64,000 nt of DNA from Apilactobacillus ozensis DSM 23829 = JCM 17196. Its GTDB lineage: Bacteria > Bacillota > Bacilli > Lactobacillales > Lactobacillaceae. Positions 28,893-37,278 of the stretch are shown piece by piece. Both the position numbers and the translations under genes were made by a program. Where the stretch lies: NCBI RefSeq assembly GCF_001435995.1, contig NZ_AYYQ01000035.1:14416-78415 (forward strand). Direction: 5' to 3'. The notes below the pieces were generated by a model. It ran no database searches. It worked only from the letters and a program-made list of their open reading frames with translations, and was not told where the DNA came from. The stretch's first letter is position 1. Every line of letters starts with the position of its first letter.

Positions 28893-29756
28893 ATGATTGA
28901 TCAACGATATATTACCTTTTTAATTCTGACTAAAACTAAATCTTACACTAAAACAGCTAAAAAACTGTTTATCACACAACCAGCAGTGACACAGCAAGTT
29001 AAAAGTCTGGAAAAAGAACTACAGCTGAAGTTGGTTGAATATCATCAACCACATTTGAAAATTACTGAACGAGGTGAAAAGTTAGCTAGCTTTGTCAATA
29101 ATATTACCAATCAGCAAGCAGAGTTTATTAACTATTTAAAAAATCCGGATTTACAAAAGGAAATTGTTTTCGGTGCTACGAAATCAGTAGCAATATTTAT
29201 GGTTCCAAAAGTGATTGAAGACTTTTCCAATAACTTTGACAAAATAAATTGTGTAGTTACTAATACTGAAAAAATTTTGAATATGATTGATAATGGGAAG
29301 TTAGATTTTGCTATTTTGGAAGGTAATTTTAATAAAAATAATTACAGCTATCATTCGATGCAAAAGGAACGTTTTATTTGTGTAGCTAATGCCAACAACC
29401 GATTAACTCAGTTACATGAAGTAAACATTAGTCAGTTATTAAATCAAACCCTGATACTAAGAGAAAAAGGTTCCGGAACTAGGTGTATTCTTTATAACTG
29501 GCTTAAATCACTCAACTTAAGTTTCAATGACTTTAACAAATTAATTAGTTTTAATGAACCTACGGGAATTATTGAACTAGTTAAAAACGATGTTGGTATT
29601 TCTTTTATGTATGAATCATTAGCTAGCAAAGAGTTAGCTAATGGGAATCTACGGGAAATTAATTTAACTGGCTTGGATATTTTTAGAACTATGAACTTAG
29701 TTTATTCGCGTAACAACTATTTTTCTAAATATTTTAATCAACTTTTTCAATCATGA
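28893..29756 (+). CDS. LysR-family transcriptional regulator
   Basis: The 287-residue product has an N-terminal winged HTH (about 1-60) with the LysR signature TKTAKKLFITQPAVTQQVKSLE (helix-turn-helix near 19-40) and a periplasmic-binding-like effector domain (about 85-287). It is divergent from the YeiH-like gene with about 107 bp between starts, the normal arrangement for a LysR protein controlling its neighbour. The start is ATG 28893, behind GGAGA (28883-28887); an earlier ATG at 28881 overlaps that site. Its 3' end overlaps the convergent gene at 29734 by 23 bases. Confidence 0.9.
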   Translation: MIDQRYITFLILTKTKSYTKTAKKLFITQPAVTQQVKSLEKELQLKLVEYHQPHLKITERGEKLASFVNNITNQQAEFINYLKNPDLQKEIVFGATKSVAIFMVPKVIEDFSNNFDKINCVVTNTEKILNMIDNGKLDFAILEGNFNKNNYSYHSMQKERFICVANANNRLTQLHEVNISQLLNQTLILREKGSGTRCILYNWLKSLNLSFNDFNKLISFNEPTGIIELVKNDVGISFMYESLASKELANGNLREINLTGLDIFRTMNLVYSRNNYFSKYFNQLFQS

Positions 29757-30285
29757 AATTGGCTTTAATCAAATTTAATGAACCTTGTTTAATCATATCA
29801 TTTGGATTTAAACCGGGTTTATTGAGTGGAATTTTCTTACCAATTTTTCGATAATATTTTTTCCAATAATTATCAATAGTGTGATTTGGGCCAAATTGCA
29901 TAGGTATTAAATGAAAAAAGCGGTGTTCAAAGGATTCATATATGAAATCGGCACAATAAAATCCAGGCTCATCCGGACTGAAAGAATGGTTATAGGGCAA
30001 TCCTAAATAACTTTCTGCCTCTTTGTATAATTTTTGAGTATTAAAAGTAGTTTTCAATCGATATAAATCAATGTTACTATTAATATCTTTGGTAAAGTTT
30101 ATAAAACTAGTTTTACGAACGCCATATTTTGGACACGCTTCGTAAACATAAGGAATTTTACCGTTATAAATAATTATGGCAACATGGTCGTACTGTATTG
30201 CTTTATTATGACTAGTACTGTTTACAATGGCCTTAGATAGTTGATTACTATCTTTTCGAAAAAATAATAAATCACCATTTTTCAA
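29734..30285 (-). CDS. YiiX/YebB-like permuted papain-fold hydrolase (C92-type)
   Basis: The 183-residue product starts MKNGDLLFFRKDSN, the typical GDLLF opening of YiiX/YaeF-like NlpC/P60 relatives. It has the catalytic His in QYDHVAIII (about 30-38) and the catalytic Cys in FYCADFIYESF (about 109-119), the reversed order that defines the permuted fold. There is no signal peptide, so it is cytosolic. The substrate, an amide or thioester, is unknown. Start is TTG 30285, with GGAG 7 bases upstream on the minus strand; a GTG at 30294 abuts that site. Its end overlaps the LysR gene tail to tail. Confidence 0.8.
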   Translation of the reverse strand: MKNGDLLFFRKDSNQLSKAIVNSTSHNKAIQYDHVAIIIYNGKIPYVYEACPKYGVRKTSFINFTKDINSNIDLYRLKTTFNTQKLYKEAESYLGLPYNHSFSPDEPGFYCADFIYESFEHRFFHLIPMQFGPNHTIDNYWKKYYRKIGKKIPLNKPGLNPNDMIKQGSLNLIKANFMIEKVD

Positions 30286-30326
30286 AACAAACACTCCATT
30301 TTAATTTTTAGAAGGGAAAGAAATAT

Positions 30327-31211
30327 ATGTTAAAGATACATAGCTTAAAAGATGCTATTTGGGTTGAACTCTATAAAACAGATGCTACAGAAATTACAAA
30401 CGTTATTCAAAAATATAAGCTGCCTAGAAATATTAAAGGATATATGTTGGATAAGCATGAGCATTCTCGCTTTGAGTATGATGATTTTAAAGACTACTCC
30501 ATTTTAATTATGCGAGCTTTACGTAGTAAGAAAATTGACAAGGTAAAAACTTCACCAGCAGTAGTAGTTATTAAAGACAATCTAATTGTAACTAAAAATA
30601 ACAAGAGTTTTAATAAAATTTCTGACGAAGGTGAATGTACTAAATTTGATTTGATTTTTGACTTCTTAGTTGAAATTAGTAATCCTTATTTTGCTAAAAT
30701 TGATAATATCAATGCTCAAGCTGAAAAGCTACAATCTAAAAATAGAAGTGTAAATAATAAAAAACTACAAGAAGTTTCAAATTTAAAAAATGATTTAGTA
30801 TATTTAAAATCAGCTACGGCTGCTAATTTATTAGCAATTCATCAATTGGAAAATACGGGTTCTAATCCTTCGACTCCAATTAGCTTTACTTCGCAGGAAA
30901 AACAAAAGATTGAGGATGTTACAGTTGAATATAACGAGTGTCAATACATGTTCGATGTTTTGAATGATATAGTAGGTCAAATTGAAGAAACTTATGGCAA
31001 TATCATTAACAGTAATCTAAATCAAACAATGAAAGTTTTAACGATTTGGTCTTTAGTGTTAGCAATTCCACCAATCATATCCGGTTTTTATGGTATGAAC
31101 GTTGGCTTACCATTTGCTAATAGTTGGTTCTCTTGGATATTTACAATTATAATTACAATCGTGATAATTGTTGTAATGCTAATGTATTTGCGAAAACATC
31201 ATGATTTATAA
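30327..31211 (+). CDS. CorA-family magnesium transporter
   Basis: The 294-residue product has a soluble N-terminal domain (about 1-230) with long charged helices, and two C-terminal membrane helices (about 236-256 and 266-287). The pore signature YGMN follows the first helix, in SGFYGMNVGLPF near 250-261. This is the CorA/MIT family that passes Mg2+ and related ions; a ZntB-like zinc role cannot be excluded. Start ATG 30327 has AAGGGA upstream. It is monocistronic and ends at a strong bidirectional terminator facing gap. Confidence 0.9.
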   Translation: MLKIHSLKDAIWVELYKTDATEITNVIQKYKLPRNIKGYMLDKHEHSRFEYDDFKDYSILIMRALRSKKIDKVKTSPAVVVIKDNLIVTKNNKSFNKISDEGECTKFDLIFDFLVEISNPYFAKIDNINAQAEKLQSKNRSVNNKKLQEVSNLKNDLVYLKSATAANLLAIHQLENTGSNPSTPISFTSQEKQKIEDVTVEYNECQYMFDVLNDIVGQIEETYGNIINSNLNQTMKVLTIWSLVLAIPPIISGFYGMNVGLPFANSWFSWIFTIIITIVIIVVMLMYLRKHHDL

Positions 31212-31213
31212 AT

Positions 31214-31250
31214 TAAAAAAGTCTACGATTGTGAAATCGTAGACTTTTTA
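31214..31250. terminator. Bidirectional terminator between corA and gap
   Basis: AAAAAGTCTACGATT and AATCGTAGACTTTTT form a perfect 15-bp stem with a 4-base loop. Confidence 0.93.
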
Positions 31251-31259
31251 TTATTAATC

Positions 31260-32273
31260 TTATAGTTTAGCAAAGTGTAATAAGGTGCGAACCATGTTGC
31301 ATGTAAAGCCCCATTCATTATCGTACCATGTCCATACTTTAACTAATTGATCATCGCCAAAAGTTGTAACGTCAGTTTGAGTAGCATCAAATACTGAACC
31401 GTGAGTATCACCAATGATGTCTGATGAAACAATAGGTTCGTCGTTCCAACCAAAAGCAGGGTTGTTTTCAGTATGCTTTTTCATAGCGTCATTAATTTCA
31501 TCTGCAGTTACGTTTTTCTTTTCGACAATTGCAGTTAGTTCTGTCAATGAACCATCAACAACGCCCACACGTTGAGCAACTCCATTTAATTTTCCATTTA
31601 ATTCAGGAATTACTAATCCCAATGCTTTAGCAGCACCAGTTGAGTGTGGAATTGTGTTAGTTGAAGCCGTACGGTTATTTCTAAATTTCTTACCTCTAGG
31701 GCCATCTAAGATAGCTTGAGTAGAAGTAAAGGCATGAATTGTAGTCATAGTACCAACTTTTATTCCAAAATCCTTGTTCAAGAAATATGCAGAAGGTGCA
31801 ATACTTCCAGTAGTACATGAACCAGCAGATACAATTTTATCACTAGCATCTAATGTATCTAAGTTTACACCAGGTACTACTGTTTTAATGTCGCCAGCGG
31901 GAGCGGAGATTAAAACTCTTTTTGCACCAGCATCCAAATGGGCTTGTGATTTTTCTTTAGATGTGTAAAATCCTGTACATTCTAATACAAAATCAACACC
32001 ATCGTTTTTAACCCATGGGATGTTTGCGGCATCTTTTTCAGCGTAAACTGGAATTTCTTTTCCATCAACAATGATAGCATTATCGTTAGAAGTTACTTCA
32101 CCAGGAAATTTTCCGTGAGTAGAATCATATTTTAGTAAATATGCAAGCATAGAAGGAGTTGTTAGGTCGTTAATAGCAGCTACCTCAATATCACTTGATT
32201 TTAGTTCATGGATACGTTTAAAAGCTAGACGTCCAATGCGTCCAAAACCATTAATACCAATTTTTACAGTCAT
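31260..32273 (-). CDS. gap: Glyceraldehyde-3-phosphate dehydrogenase (phosphorylating)
   Basis: Gap carries out the NAD-dependent oxidation and phosphorylation step of glycolysis and the phosphoketolase route. The 337-residue product begins with [15 protein letters not shown] (Rossmann loop) and has the catalytic Cys near residue 154 in [12 protein letters not shown], then HAFTSTQ, and the C-terminal [12 protein letters not shown]. The active-site loop reads SCTTGS where the textbook sequence is SCTTNC; the Cys itself is intact. Start ATG 32273 has TAGGAGG on the minus strand. The gene stands alone, without the cggR-pgk-tpi partners seen in many Firmicutes. Confidence 0.97.
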   Translation of the reverse strand: MTVKIGINGFGRIGRLAFKRIHELKSSDIEVAAINDLTTPSMLAYLLKYDSTHGKFPGEVTSNDNAIIVDGKEIPVYAEKDAANIPWVKNDGVDFVLECTGFYTSKEKSQAHLDAGAKRVLISAPAGDIKTVVPGVNLDTLDASDKIVSAGSCTTGSIAPSAYFLNKDFGIKVGTMTTIHAFTSTQAILDGPRGKKFRNNRTASTNTIPHSTGAAKALGLVIPELNGKLNGVAQRVGVVDGSLTELTAIVEKKNVTADEINDAMKKHTENNPAFGWNDEPIVSSDIIGDTHGSVFDATQTDVTTFGDDQLVKVWTWYDNEWGFTCNMVRTLLHFAKL

Positions 32274-32380
32274 AATTTTCCTCCTAAATTTGTTGTTTAT
32301 TTATAACTACGCTAAAATGATATCAGCTTATTTAAATAAAATCATTTAAAATGCTTACAAATTTTAAGGAGAATCGTCTT

Positions 32381-32881
32381 ATGTCTTATCCTAAAGAAGA
32401 ATTAAAAAAGTATGTTTTAAACTATTTTAAAAATAAAGGAATTACAGTTGAAGACATCGCAAAAGAATTTTGTAGTTTTGAAGGCAAATATTCAAAAGAT
32501 TTAAAAGTTTCAGATGGGGTTAAAATTATAAATAACAAGGTATTATCTGACAAAGATATTCTTCAAACGATAGCTGTAGGAATTCAGTTAGATAAGTTAG
32601 CTGAAAAAAACATGTTAGATGAACCGTTACTTTCAATTATTAAAAAAGATTTGCCACAGTTTGGAACTGATGAATTGTTTGGAATTTACATTGCTAGTCA
32701 CTTTACAACTGCTGGAATTGCTAATTACGGTTATTTAGATCAAACTAAAAATGGAATTGCTAAAAAATTGGATGTTTCACAAGACCATGGCAAACATAGT
32801 ACAGTAAACACATTTTTGGACGATATAATTTCTAGCATTATTGCTTCAGCTTCTGGTTACTTCATTCATAAAAAAGATTAA
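32381..32881 (+). CDS. pgpA: Phosphatidylglycerophosphatase A (YutG/PgpA type)
   Basis: PgpA removes the phosphate from phosphatidylglycerol phosphate in membrane lipid synthesis. The 166-residue product matches the Gram-positive YutG form: GITVEDIA near the N-terminus, IQTIAVGIQLDKLAE-like helix, LFGIYIASHFTTAGIANYGYLD, and the C-terminal HSTVNTFLDDIISSIIAS with the conserved Asp pair. It has at most one weak membrane helix, unlike the longer PgpA of enterobacteria. The start is ATG 32381 with AAGGAG 9 bases upstream; an ATG at 32351 lies before that site. It is divergent from gap. Confidence 0.85.
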   Translation: MSYPKEELKKYVLNYFKNKGITVEDIAKEFCSFEGKYSKDLKVSDGVKIINNKVLSDKDILQTIAVGIQLDKLAEKNMLDEPLLSIIKKDLPQFGTDELFGIYIASHFTTAGIANYGYLDQTKNGIAKKLDVSQDHGKHSTVNTFLDDIISSIIASASGYFIHKKD

Positions 32882-33025
32882 CTATTTCCAAACATATTCA
32901 GTTTGTTCGTTGTATGCAGGACCTTGTTTTACCTTTACGTAGCTGTTATTTAGGCTGGCTAACGAGAATGCTATGGTAATTCCTGAAATGACGGTTATAG
33001 TTACTATTTTTTTAATTTTATACAT
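32882..33025 (-). CDS. Small single-pass or secreted peptide of 47 residues, unknown
   Basis: On the minus strand an ATG at 33025 with GGAAGTGA 5-6 bases upstream opens 47 codons, ending at TAG (32882-32884) exactly beside the pgpA stop. The product has a basic start (MYKIKK), a hydrophobic stretch at about 7-24 ending SLASLNN that looks like a signal peptide or anchor, and a short polar tail ending EYVWK. It is too small to assign to a family. It is convergent with pgpA with no gap and no terminator visible between them. Confidence 0.55.
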   Translation of the reverse strand: MYKIKKIVTITVISGITIAFSLASLNNSYVKVKQGPAYNEQTEYVWK

Positions 33026-33113
33026 TTTTATCACTTCCAAGTTATATTTATAACTTTTATTATGATATTTTTTTCTTAAAAATAGCTTAAATTTTTTATA
33101 TTTAAAAAAACAA

Positions 33114-33127
33114 TGTAAGCGCTTTAC
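33114..33127 (+). promoter_or_regulatory. cre-like site upstream of glcU
   Basis: TGTAAGCGCTTTAC resembles the catabolite-responsive element bound by CcpA (core AAGCGCTT), with an imperfect right arm. It is about 140 bp upstream of the glucose-uptake gene. The rest of 33026-33268 is extremely AT-rich; I see no other clear element there. Confidence 0.45.
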
Positions 33128-33268
33128 TTTTTTTACAGTAAGGCCTATAATTATAAATACACACTTTATTGAAATTATTCTTATGTAATTTTTTAATATA
33201 TGTTATATTCTATATATTCATGTTACATAAATATTTAAAATATTATTTTTTAGAAAAGGAAGTTTTTT

Positions 33269-34138
33269 ATGAATATCTTAATTGGAATATTGCCGGCTTT
33301 TCTCTGGGGAATTGGTCCCATTTTAGCTACTAAGCTAGGTGGTCGTCCTATTAACCAATTAGTTGGTACAGGCTATGGTCAACTAATTATTGGAGTTGTT
33401 ATTTACTTATTTACTAGACCTACTATTACTTTTAACGATTTTATTTGGGCCTTTATTGGTGGTTTTGCATGGTCAATTGCTCAGCTTATGCAATTTACAG
33501 CATTTACTAAGATGAATGTTTCAACTGCAATGCCAATTTCTACCGGTTTACAGTTAATTGAAATTCCGTTAGCCGGAGTTATTTTCTGGGGAGATTGGGG
33601 AACACCAACCGCAAAATTATTTGGTTTCCTAAGTATTGCATTATTGATTTTAGGAACTTGTTTCACTAGTTTCAGAGATGGTAGTGTTGATCGTCCTAAG
33701 ATGGACTACAAATCAGGATTATTCCTATTGATTGTGGGTTCATTTGGTTACACAGCTTGTTCTGTATTTCCTAAAATTCCTGATGCATCTGGTTTAGTTG
33801 GATTATTACCACAAACAATCGGTATGGGACTAGGTGGAGTTGTGCTAGGACTATTTATGCAATCTAAAGATCATGAATCATATTTATTCACACGTGCAAC
33901 GATGCGTGGTTTAATTATTGGATTGCTTGGTGGTTTAGGTACACTAGCTTATCTAACATCATTAAATCTTAACGGTGTTGCTACTTCGTTCCCACTTACT
34001 CAAATGAATGTGGTTGTTTCTACTTTAGGTGGATTATTGATTTTACACGAACGTAAGAATAAGCGTGAATTATTGTTTACAATACTTGGTTTAGCGATGA
34101 TAATTATTGCAGCAGTAGTAATTAGTCGTCTAAGTTAA
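33269..34138 (+). CDS. glcU: GlcU/RbsU-family sugar uptake protein
   Basis: The 289-residue product has ten membrane helices in the drug/metabolite-transporter-like pattern of the glucose uptake (GRP) family. It starts with ILIGILPAFLWGIGPILATKLGG, then GGFAWSIAQLMQFTAFTKMNVSTAMPISTGLQL (central), and a C-terminal half with LGTLAYLTSLNLNGVATSFPLTQMNVVVSTL. These proton-linked permeases bring in glucose or ribose without phosphorylation, fitting a heterofermenter. Start ATG 33269 has AAAAGGAAG upstream. A cre-like site lies upstream and a strong terminator downstream, so it is monocistronic. Confidence 0.9.
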   Translation: MNILIGILPAFLWGIGPILATKLGGRPINQLVGTGYGQLIIGVVIYLFTRPTITFNDFIWAFIGGFAWSIAQLMQFTAFTKMNVSTAMPISTGLQLIEIPLAGVIFWGDWGTPTAKLFGFLSIALLILGTCFTSFRDGSVDRPKMDYKSGLFLLIVGSFGYTACSVFPKIPDASGLVGLLPQTIGMGLGGVVLGLFMQSKDHESYLFTRATMRGLIIGLLGGLGTLAYLTSLNLNGVATSFPLTQMNVVVSTLGGLLILHERKNKRELLFTILGLAMIIIAAVVISRLS

Positions 34139-34152
34139 TTTAATAAAACTTA

Positions 34153-34183
34153 TAAAAGCTATCAATTATGATAGCTTTTTTTA
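34153..34183 (+). terminator. Terminator after glcU
   Basis: AAAAGCTATCA and TGATAGCTTTTTT form an 11-bp stem with a 5-base loop and T run. Confidence 0.9.
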
Positions 34184-34313
34184 GTCTAAATATTTGTTTA
34201 ATCCTTTGTATTTCTGTATAATGTTCAACTGTTATTTTGCATTAATTTGATTATTTATTATAATTAAAATAAGTTAATTTAATAAAAAACAATTGCACCA
34301 GGAGATGAAAGAT

Positions 34314-34946
34314 ATGCCTAAAATTTACCCTAAAAAGTTCAAAGATAAAATTTTAGACTTAGCTATTAATAAAAATGAATCTGTAAACGATATAGCTGAA
34401 AAATATGACATTTCGGTCAACACTGTTAAAAGATGGGTTAATGAATCTAGAAAAGCAGTTATTGATGGGAAAACGTATTCATTAAAAAGGTATAATGAAT
34501 TAGAAAAACATATTAAAGACATTGAAACAGAAAACGAAATATTAAAATTTGTTTTACAAAAAGGTGTTCAATGGAGTAACGATGTTGATAAGCTACTAAA
34601 ATTAGTGCAAAAGTCAGTGGACAATGGTTATCACAGAACAACAGTTTTGAAACTCTTAAATGTTCCCACTAGCACTTATTATGATTGGTTAAAATATGAA
34701 CCAACTGATACTCGTAAGCAAGATGAAAAACTAAAACCACTTATCAAGAAAATATGGGAAAATAATAATAGAGAATATGGCGTTCCAAGAATTCAAAGTT
34801 CACTTCGAGAAAAAAACATTTATGTGGGGAACCGTAGACTAAAGCGTTTAATGAATGAATTGAACATACATGCAATGACTCCAACGCATAAAGTATATCG
34901 AAAACCAGCGGTAGTTGATGATAAAACTTCTGTTGAAGATATGTAA
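34314..34946 (+). CDS. Orphan protein made of IS3-type transposase DNA-binding domains, no catalytic domain
   Basis: The 210-residue product joins two parts of an IS3/IS150 transposase in one continuous frame. Residues about 1-75 are an OrfA-like HTH (KFKDKILDLAINKNESVNDIA, then ISVNTVKRWVNE) with a coiled segment. Residues about 90-195 match the N-terminal part of OrfB (HTH_21), with TSTYYDWLK and NREYGVPRIQSSL then RRLKRLMNEL. The DDE integrase core is absent, and nothing after the stop (34947-35033) looks like one. It has a proper start (ATG 34314) with AGGAGATG in front and no terminal inverted repeats. It is either a decayed copy or a domesticated DNA-binding protein. Confidence 0.8.
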   Translation: MPKIYPKKFKDKILDLAINKNESVNDIAEKYDISVNTVKRWVNESRKAVIDGKTYSLKRYNELEKHIKDIETENEILKFVLQKGVQWSNDVDKLLKLVQKSVDNGYHRTTVLKLLNVPTSTYYDWLKYEPTDTRKQDEKLKPLIKKIWENNNREYGVPRIQSSLREKNIYVGNRRLKRLMNELNIHAMTPTHKVYRKPAVVDDKTSVEDM

Positions 34947-35033
34947 TTTTTTCTTATATTTTGCTAAATTAATTGACTTATGTTGCTGTTACATTAATAA
35001 TTTATGTAAAAGCTATTAAAAGGAGCTCAGTTT

Positions 35034-35594
35034 ATGTGGTGGATAATTTTAATTATTGTTTTGGCTTTGGTTTTATTTTATGTTTATGAACATAACCGCT
35101 TGCAACGTTTGAACATGCAAGTTAACCAAAGTGGTAGTGATATTGATGTACAATTAAAAAAACGTGCAGATTTAATTCCTAATCTAATCAGTACGGTTAA
35201 AGGGGCAGTTAATGCTGAACGAGGTACTTTAGAACGAGTTACTAAATATCGTACTCAAATTCTCGATGGCGTTGATAAAAAAGATTATAACGCTGCTTTA
35301 CAAGCTAGCAATAATCTAACAACTGTTTTGAATGCTACTGCTGAAAGTTATCCAGAATTGCATACTAATCAAAACTTTATGCAATTATCTGAAACTATGA
35401 CAACTATTGCTAATCAAATTGCTAGTTGTCAAAGTGCTTATAATTCTTGTGTAGCAGATTATAACTTGGCTGTACAAAATATTCCTTCATCTTTCGTTGC
35501 TAAAATGATGAATTTGAAAGAGAAAGATGCCATGATTCAGGCTACCTCAGAAGAAAAACAAAACGTCAATGTTAATTTTGATGACATTAAATAA
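35034..35594 (+). CDS. lemA: LemA family protein
   Basis: The 186-residue product has one N-terminal membrane helix (about 2-17, WWIILIIVLALVLFYVYE), then a long helical domain with the LemA hallmark QVNQSGSDIDVQLKKRADLIPNLI (about 29-52), and NATAESYPELHTNQNFMQLSE near 106-126. Its topology places the bundle outside or at the membrane; its function is not established. Start ATG 35034 has AAAAGGAGC upstream. htpX follows after a terminator; lemA-htpX is a widespread pair, so both probably act in membrane protein quality control. Confidence 0.93.
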   Translation: MWWIILIIVLALVLFYVYEHNRLQRLNMQVNQSGSDIDVQLKKRADLIPNLISTVKGAVNAERGTLERVTKYRTQILDGVDKKDYNAALQASNNLTTVLNATAESYPELHTNQNFMQLSETMTTIANQIASCQSAYNSCVADYNLAVQNIPSSFVAKMMNLKEKDAMIQATSEEKQNVNVNFDDIK

Positions 35595-35600
35595 CTATTC

Positions 35601-35631
35601 AAAAAGGCGATGTTGATGCATCGCTTTTTTG
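35601..35631 (+). terminator. Terminator-like hairpin between lemA and htpX
   Basis: AAGGCGATG and TGCATCGCTTTTTT pair around TTGA, followed by six T. The htpX ribosome site starts only 3 bp later, so it may act as a partial terminator that sets the lemA:htpX ratio. Confidence 0.75.
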
Positions 35632-35646
35632 TTAGGAGGAAGTTTA

Positions 35647-36582
35647 TTGAAAAGTAATTGGTTTGAACAACAAAGAAGTAATAAGCATCGAACGATAGTA
35701 CTGTTAGGATTATTTTTAATTTTAGTAACCGCAGTAGGCGCGGCTTTCGGTTATGCTTTTAGTGTTATTTCAAATGCGGGTGGTCAAAATACTACCTTGT
35801 ATGGAGGCTTAATCGGACTGGTAATTAGTGGTTTCTATGCGTTGATTATGTACAATGGCTTATCAATGCAATCGGTTATGTCCGCTAATGGAGCGCGTCC
35901 TTTAGAACCAAATGAAATTCCAGTTTTAGAGCATATTGTAACTGAATTGTGTTTAGCTGCACGAATTCCCGAACCAGCCCTATATATCGTGGAAGTTGAT
36001 GAATGCAATGCTTTTGCTACTGGGATTAAACCTGAAAAAGCTGGATTAGCTGTGACTGTTGGATTGTTAAATGCTTTAAATCGTGAACAGTTGGCAACTG
36101 TAATTGGTCACGAGGTCGCTCATATTAAAAATGGTGATATGAAAGTCACAACTTTAGCATCAGCATTTGGTGGTGCAATTAATTTTATGGGTGGTATTGC
36201 AACTAACCTAGCTGATTATGCATTAATCTTTGGTAATAGTCGGGATAGTAATGATGATGATCGTGATTCTAACGCAGGCATGCGTTTTATATTTTGGATA
36301 TTAATGTATGTAATTTCAGCCATTGGGAACTTACTAGCTAGTATTTTAACGTTTGCAATTTCACGAAATCGTGAGTATTTAGCTGATGCTTCATCAGCAG
36401 AATTAACTAAAGACCCAGTCGCTTTAGCCGAAGCTTTATCTATTATTAGTGGTAACCCTATTGATGGTCGTAAAGTTAAAAAAACTGCTTCCATTGGCGA
36501 TATTGTAGCTCCTAAACACGCTGGTATTTTCGATACACATCCATCTATAAGTGATCGAATTGAACGTTTGAACGCAATGTAA
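35647..36582 (+). CDS. htpX: Zinc metalloprotease HtpX
   Basis: HtpX is an M48 membrane protease that cleaves misfolded membrane proteins. The 311-residue product has two N-terminal helices (about 15-70), the zinc motif HEVAH at about 155-159, two further helices (about 170-225), and the third zinc ligand region SRNREYLADASSAEL near 238-252. It ends with the family motif FDTHPSISDRIERLNAM. The start is TTG 35647 behind AGGAGGA; a TTG at 35629 lies before that site. It follows lemA, its usual neighbour. Confidence 0.95.
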   Translation: MKSNWFEQQRSNKHRTIVLLGLFLILVTAVGAAFGYAFSVISNAGGQNTTLYGGLIGLVISGFYALIMYNGLSMQSVMSANGARPLEPNEIPVLEHIVTELCLAARIPEPALYIVEVDECNAFATGIKPEKAGLAVTVGLLNALNREQLATVIGHEVAHIKNGDMKVTTLASAFGGAINFMGGIATNLADYALIFGNSRDSNDDDRDSNAGMRFIFWILMYVISAIGNLLASILTFAISRNREYLADASSAELTKDPVALAEALSIISGNPIDGRKVKKTASIGDIVAPKHAGIFDTHPSISDRIERLNAM

Positions 36583-36588
36583 ACTAAA

Positions 36589-36616
36589 TTGACACTCCTG
36601 TTTATAATGATATACT
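36589..36616 (+). promoter_or_regulatory. Promoter of the His-rich secreted protein gene
   Basis: TTGACA (36589-36594) and TATACT (36611-36616) with a 16-bp spacer lie directly after the htpX stop and 48 bp before the ATG at 36664. Confidence 0.65.
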
Positions 36617-36663
36617 TTTATGTGTATTACAAGTATTTTATATTATTATTGGGAGTGTTTTTT

Positions 36664-37185
36664 ATGCATAATTTTATTAAAAAAAGTTCCATTGTTTTGT
36701 TAGGCTTTTCCTTATTATTTCCAATTGCTAGTAGTAGTTTGAATACGCTAAACGTTAGTGCAGCTAAACATCATAAAGTTGTTAAGCACCATAAGGCTAC
36801 TAAGCATCATAAACAAAATGTACATAAAACTAGTCACAATGAATATGTAGATGTTCAAAAATATAATCATTTAGTTAAGGGCATTGATACTGGTTTTAAT
36901 AGTGGGGTTAAAGACTATCAAACTGTTGGATTAAGTTTAAGCAGTTTCTCTGAAACTATTAATGGACTACCAAGTTCATTTACTGAACCTCAAGTAGAAC
37001 ATTATCGCGATTTTATGAAGAAAACATATAAATTATTTGATTACAAGTTAACTAAGAAAGCTAAAGCTGATATTAACGCTACTTTTAAAAAAATGCCAAG
37101 CACTATTAACTTTCAAAATAAAAAAGATGCAGTGTTAAAAATAGCTATCATTGCAAATGAAATTGGTTTCAATATTCGTTCATAA
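36664..37185 (+). CDS. Secreted protein with a His/Lys-rich N-terminal segment, function unknown
   Basis: The 173-residue product has a signal peptide (about 1-33, ending NVSAAK). After it comes a striking segment at about 33-60 in which the unit K-H-H-K recurs, giving about a dozen His within 28 residues. The rest (about 65-173) is a soluble helical domain rich in Lys, Phe and Ser, which I do not recognise. The start is ATG 36664 with GGGAGTG 7 bases upstream; upstream in-frame codons have no ribosome site and overlap the promoter. The His cluster could bind metal or acidic wall polymers; this is inference from composition. Confidence 0.72.
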   Translation: MHNFIKKSSIVLLGFSLLFPIASSSLNTLNVSAAKHHKVVKHHKATKHHKQNVHKTSHNEYVDVQKYNHLVKGIDTGFNSGVKDYQTVGLSLSSFSETINGLPSSFTEPQVEHYRDFMKKTYKLFDYKLTKKAKADINATFKKMPSTINFQNKKDAVLKIAIIANEIGFNIRS

Positions 37186-37190
37186 TAAAT

Positions 37191-37220
37191 TAACAACTCA
37201 TTTTTGATGAGTTGTTTTTA
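37191..37220 (+). terminator. Terminator after the His-rich protein gene
   Basis: AACAACTCA and TGAGTTGTTTTT pair around a short T/GA loop, followed by a T run. Confidence 0.85.
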
Positions 37221-37278
37221 TTTGCGTTTTTAGCTTGTGCTATAATTAAACCAATAATTTATGTAAGGTTTGATCAAT

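Noticed and set aside
34260-34960. A complete insertion sequence around the IS3-like gene
   Set aside because: No terminal inverted repeats or target duplication are visible on either side, and the catalytic domain is missing.
37222-37278. TPP riboswitch before thiT
   Set aside because: Only about 60 bp lie between the preceding terminator and the gene, and the conserved CUGAGA and ACCUGAU elements are absent.
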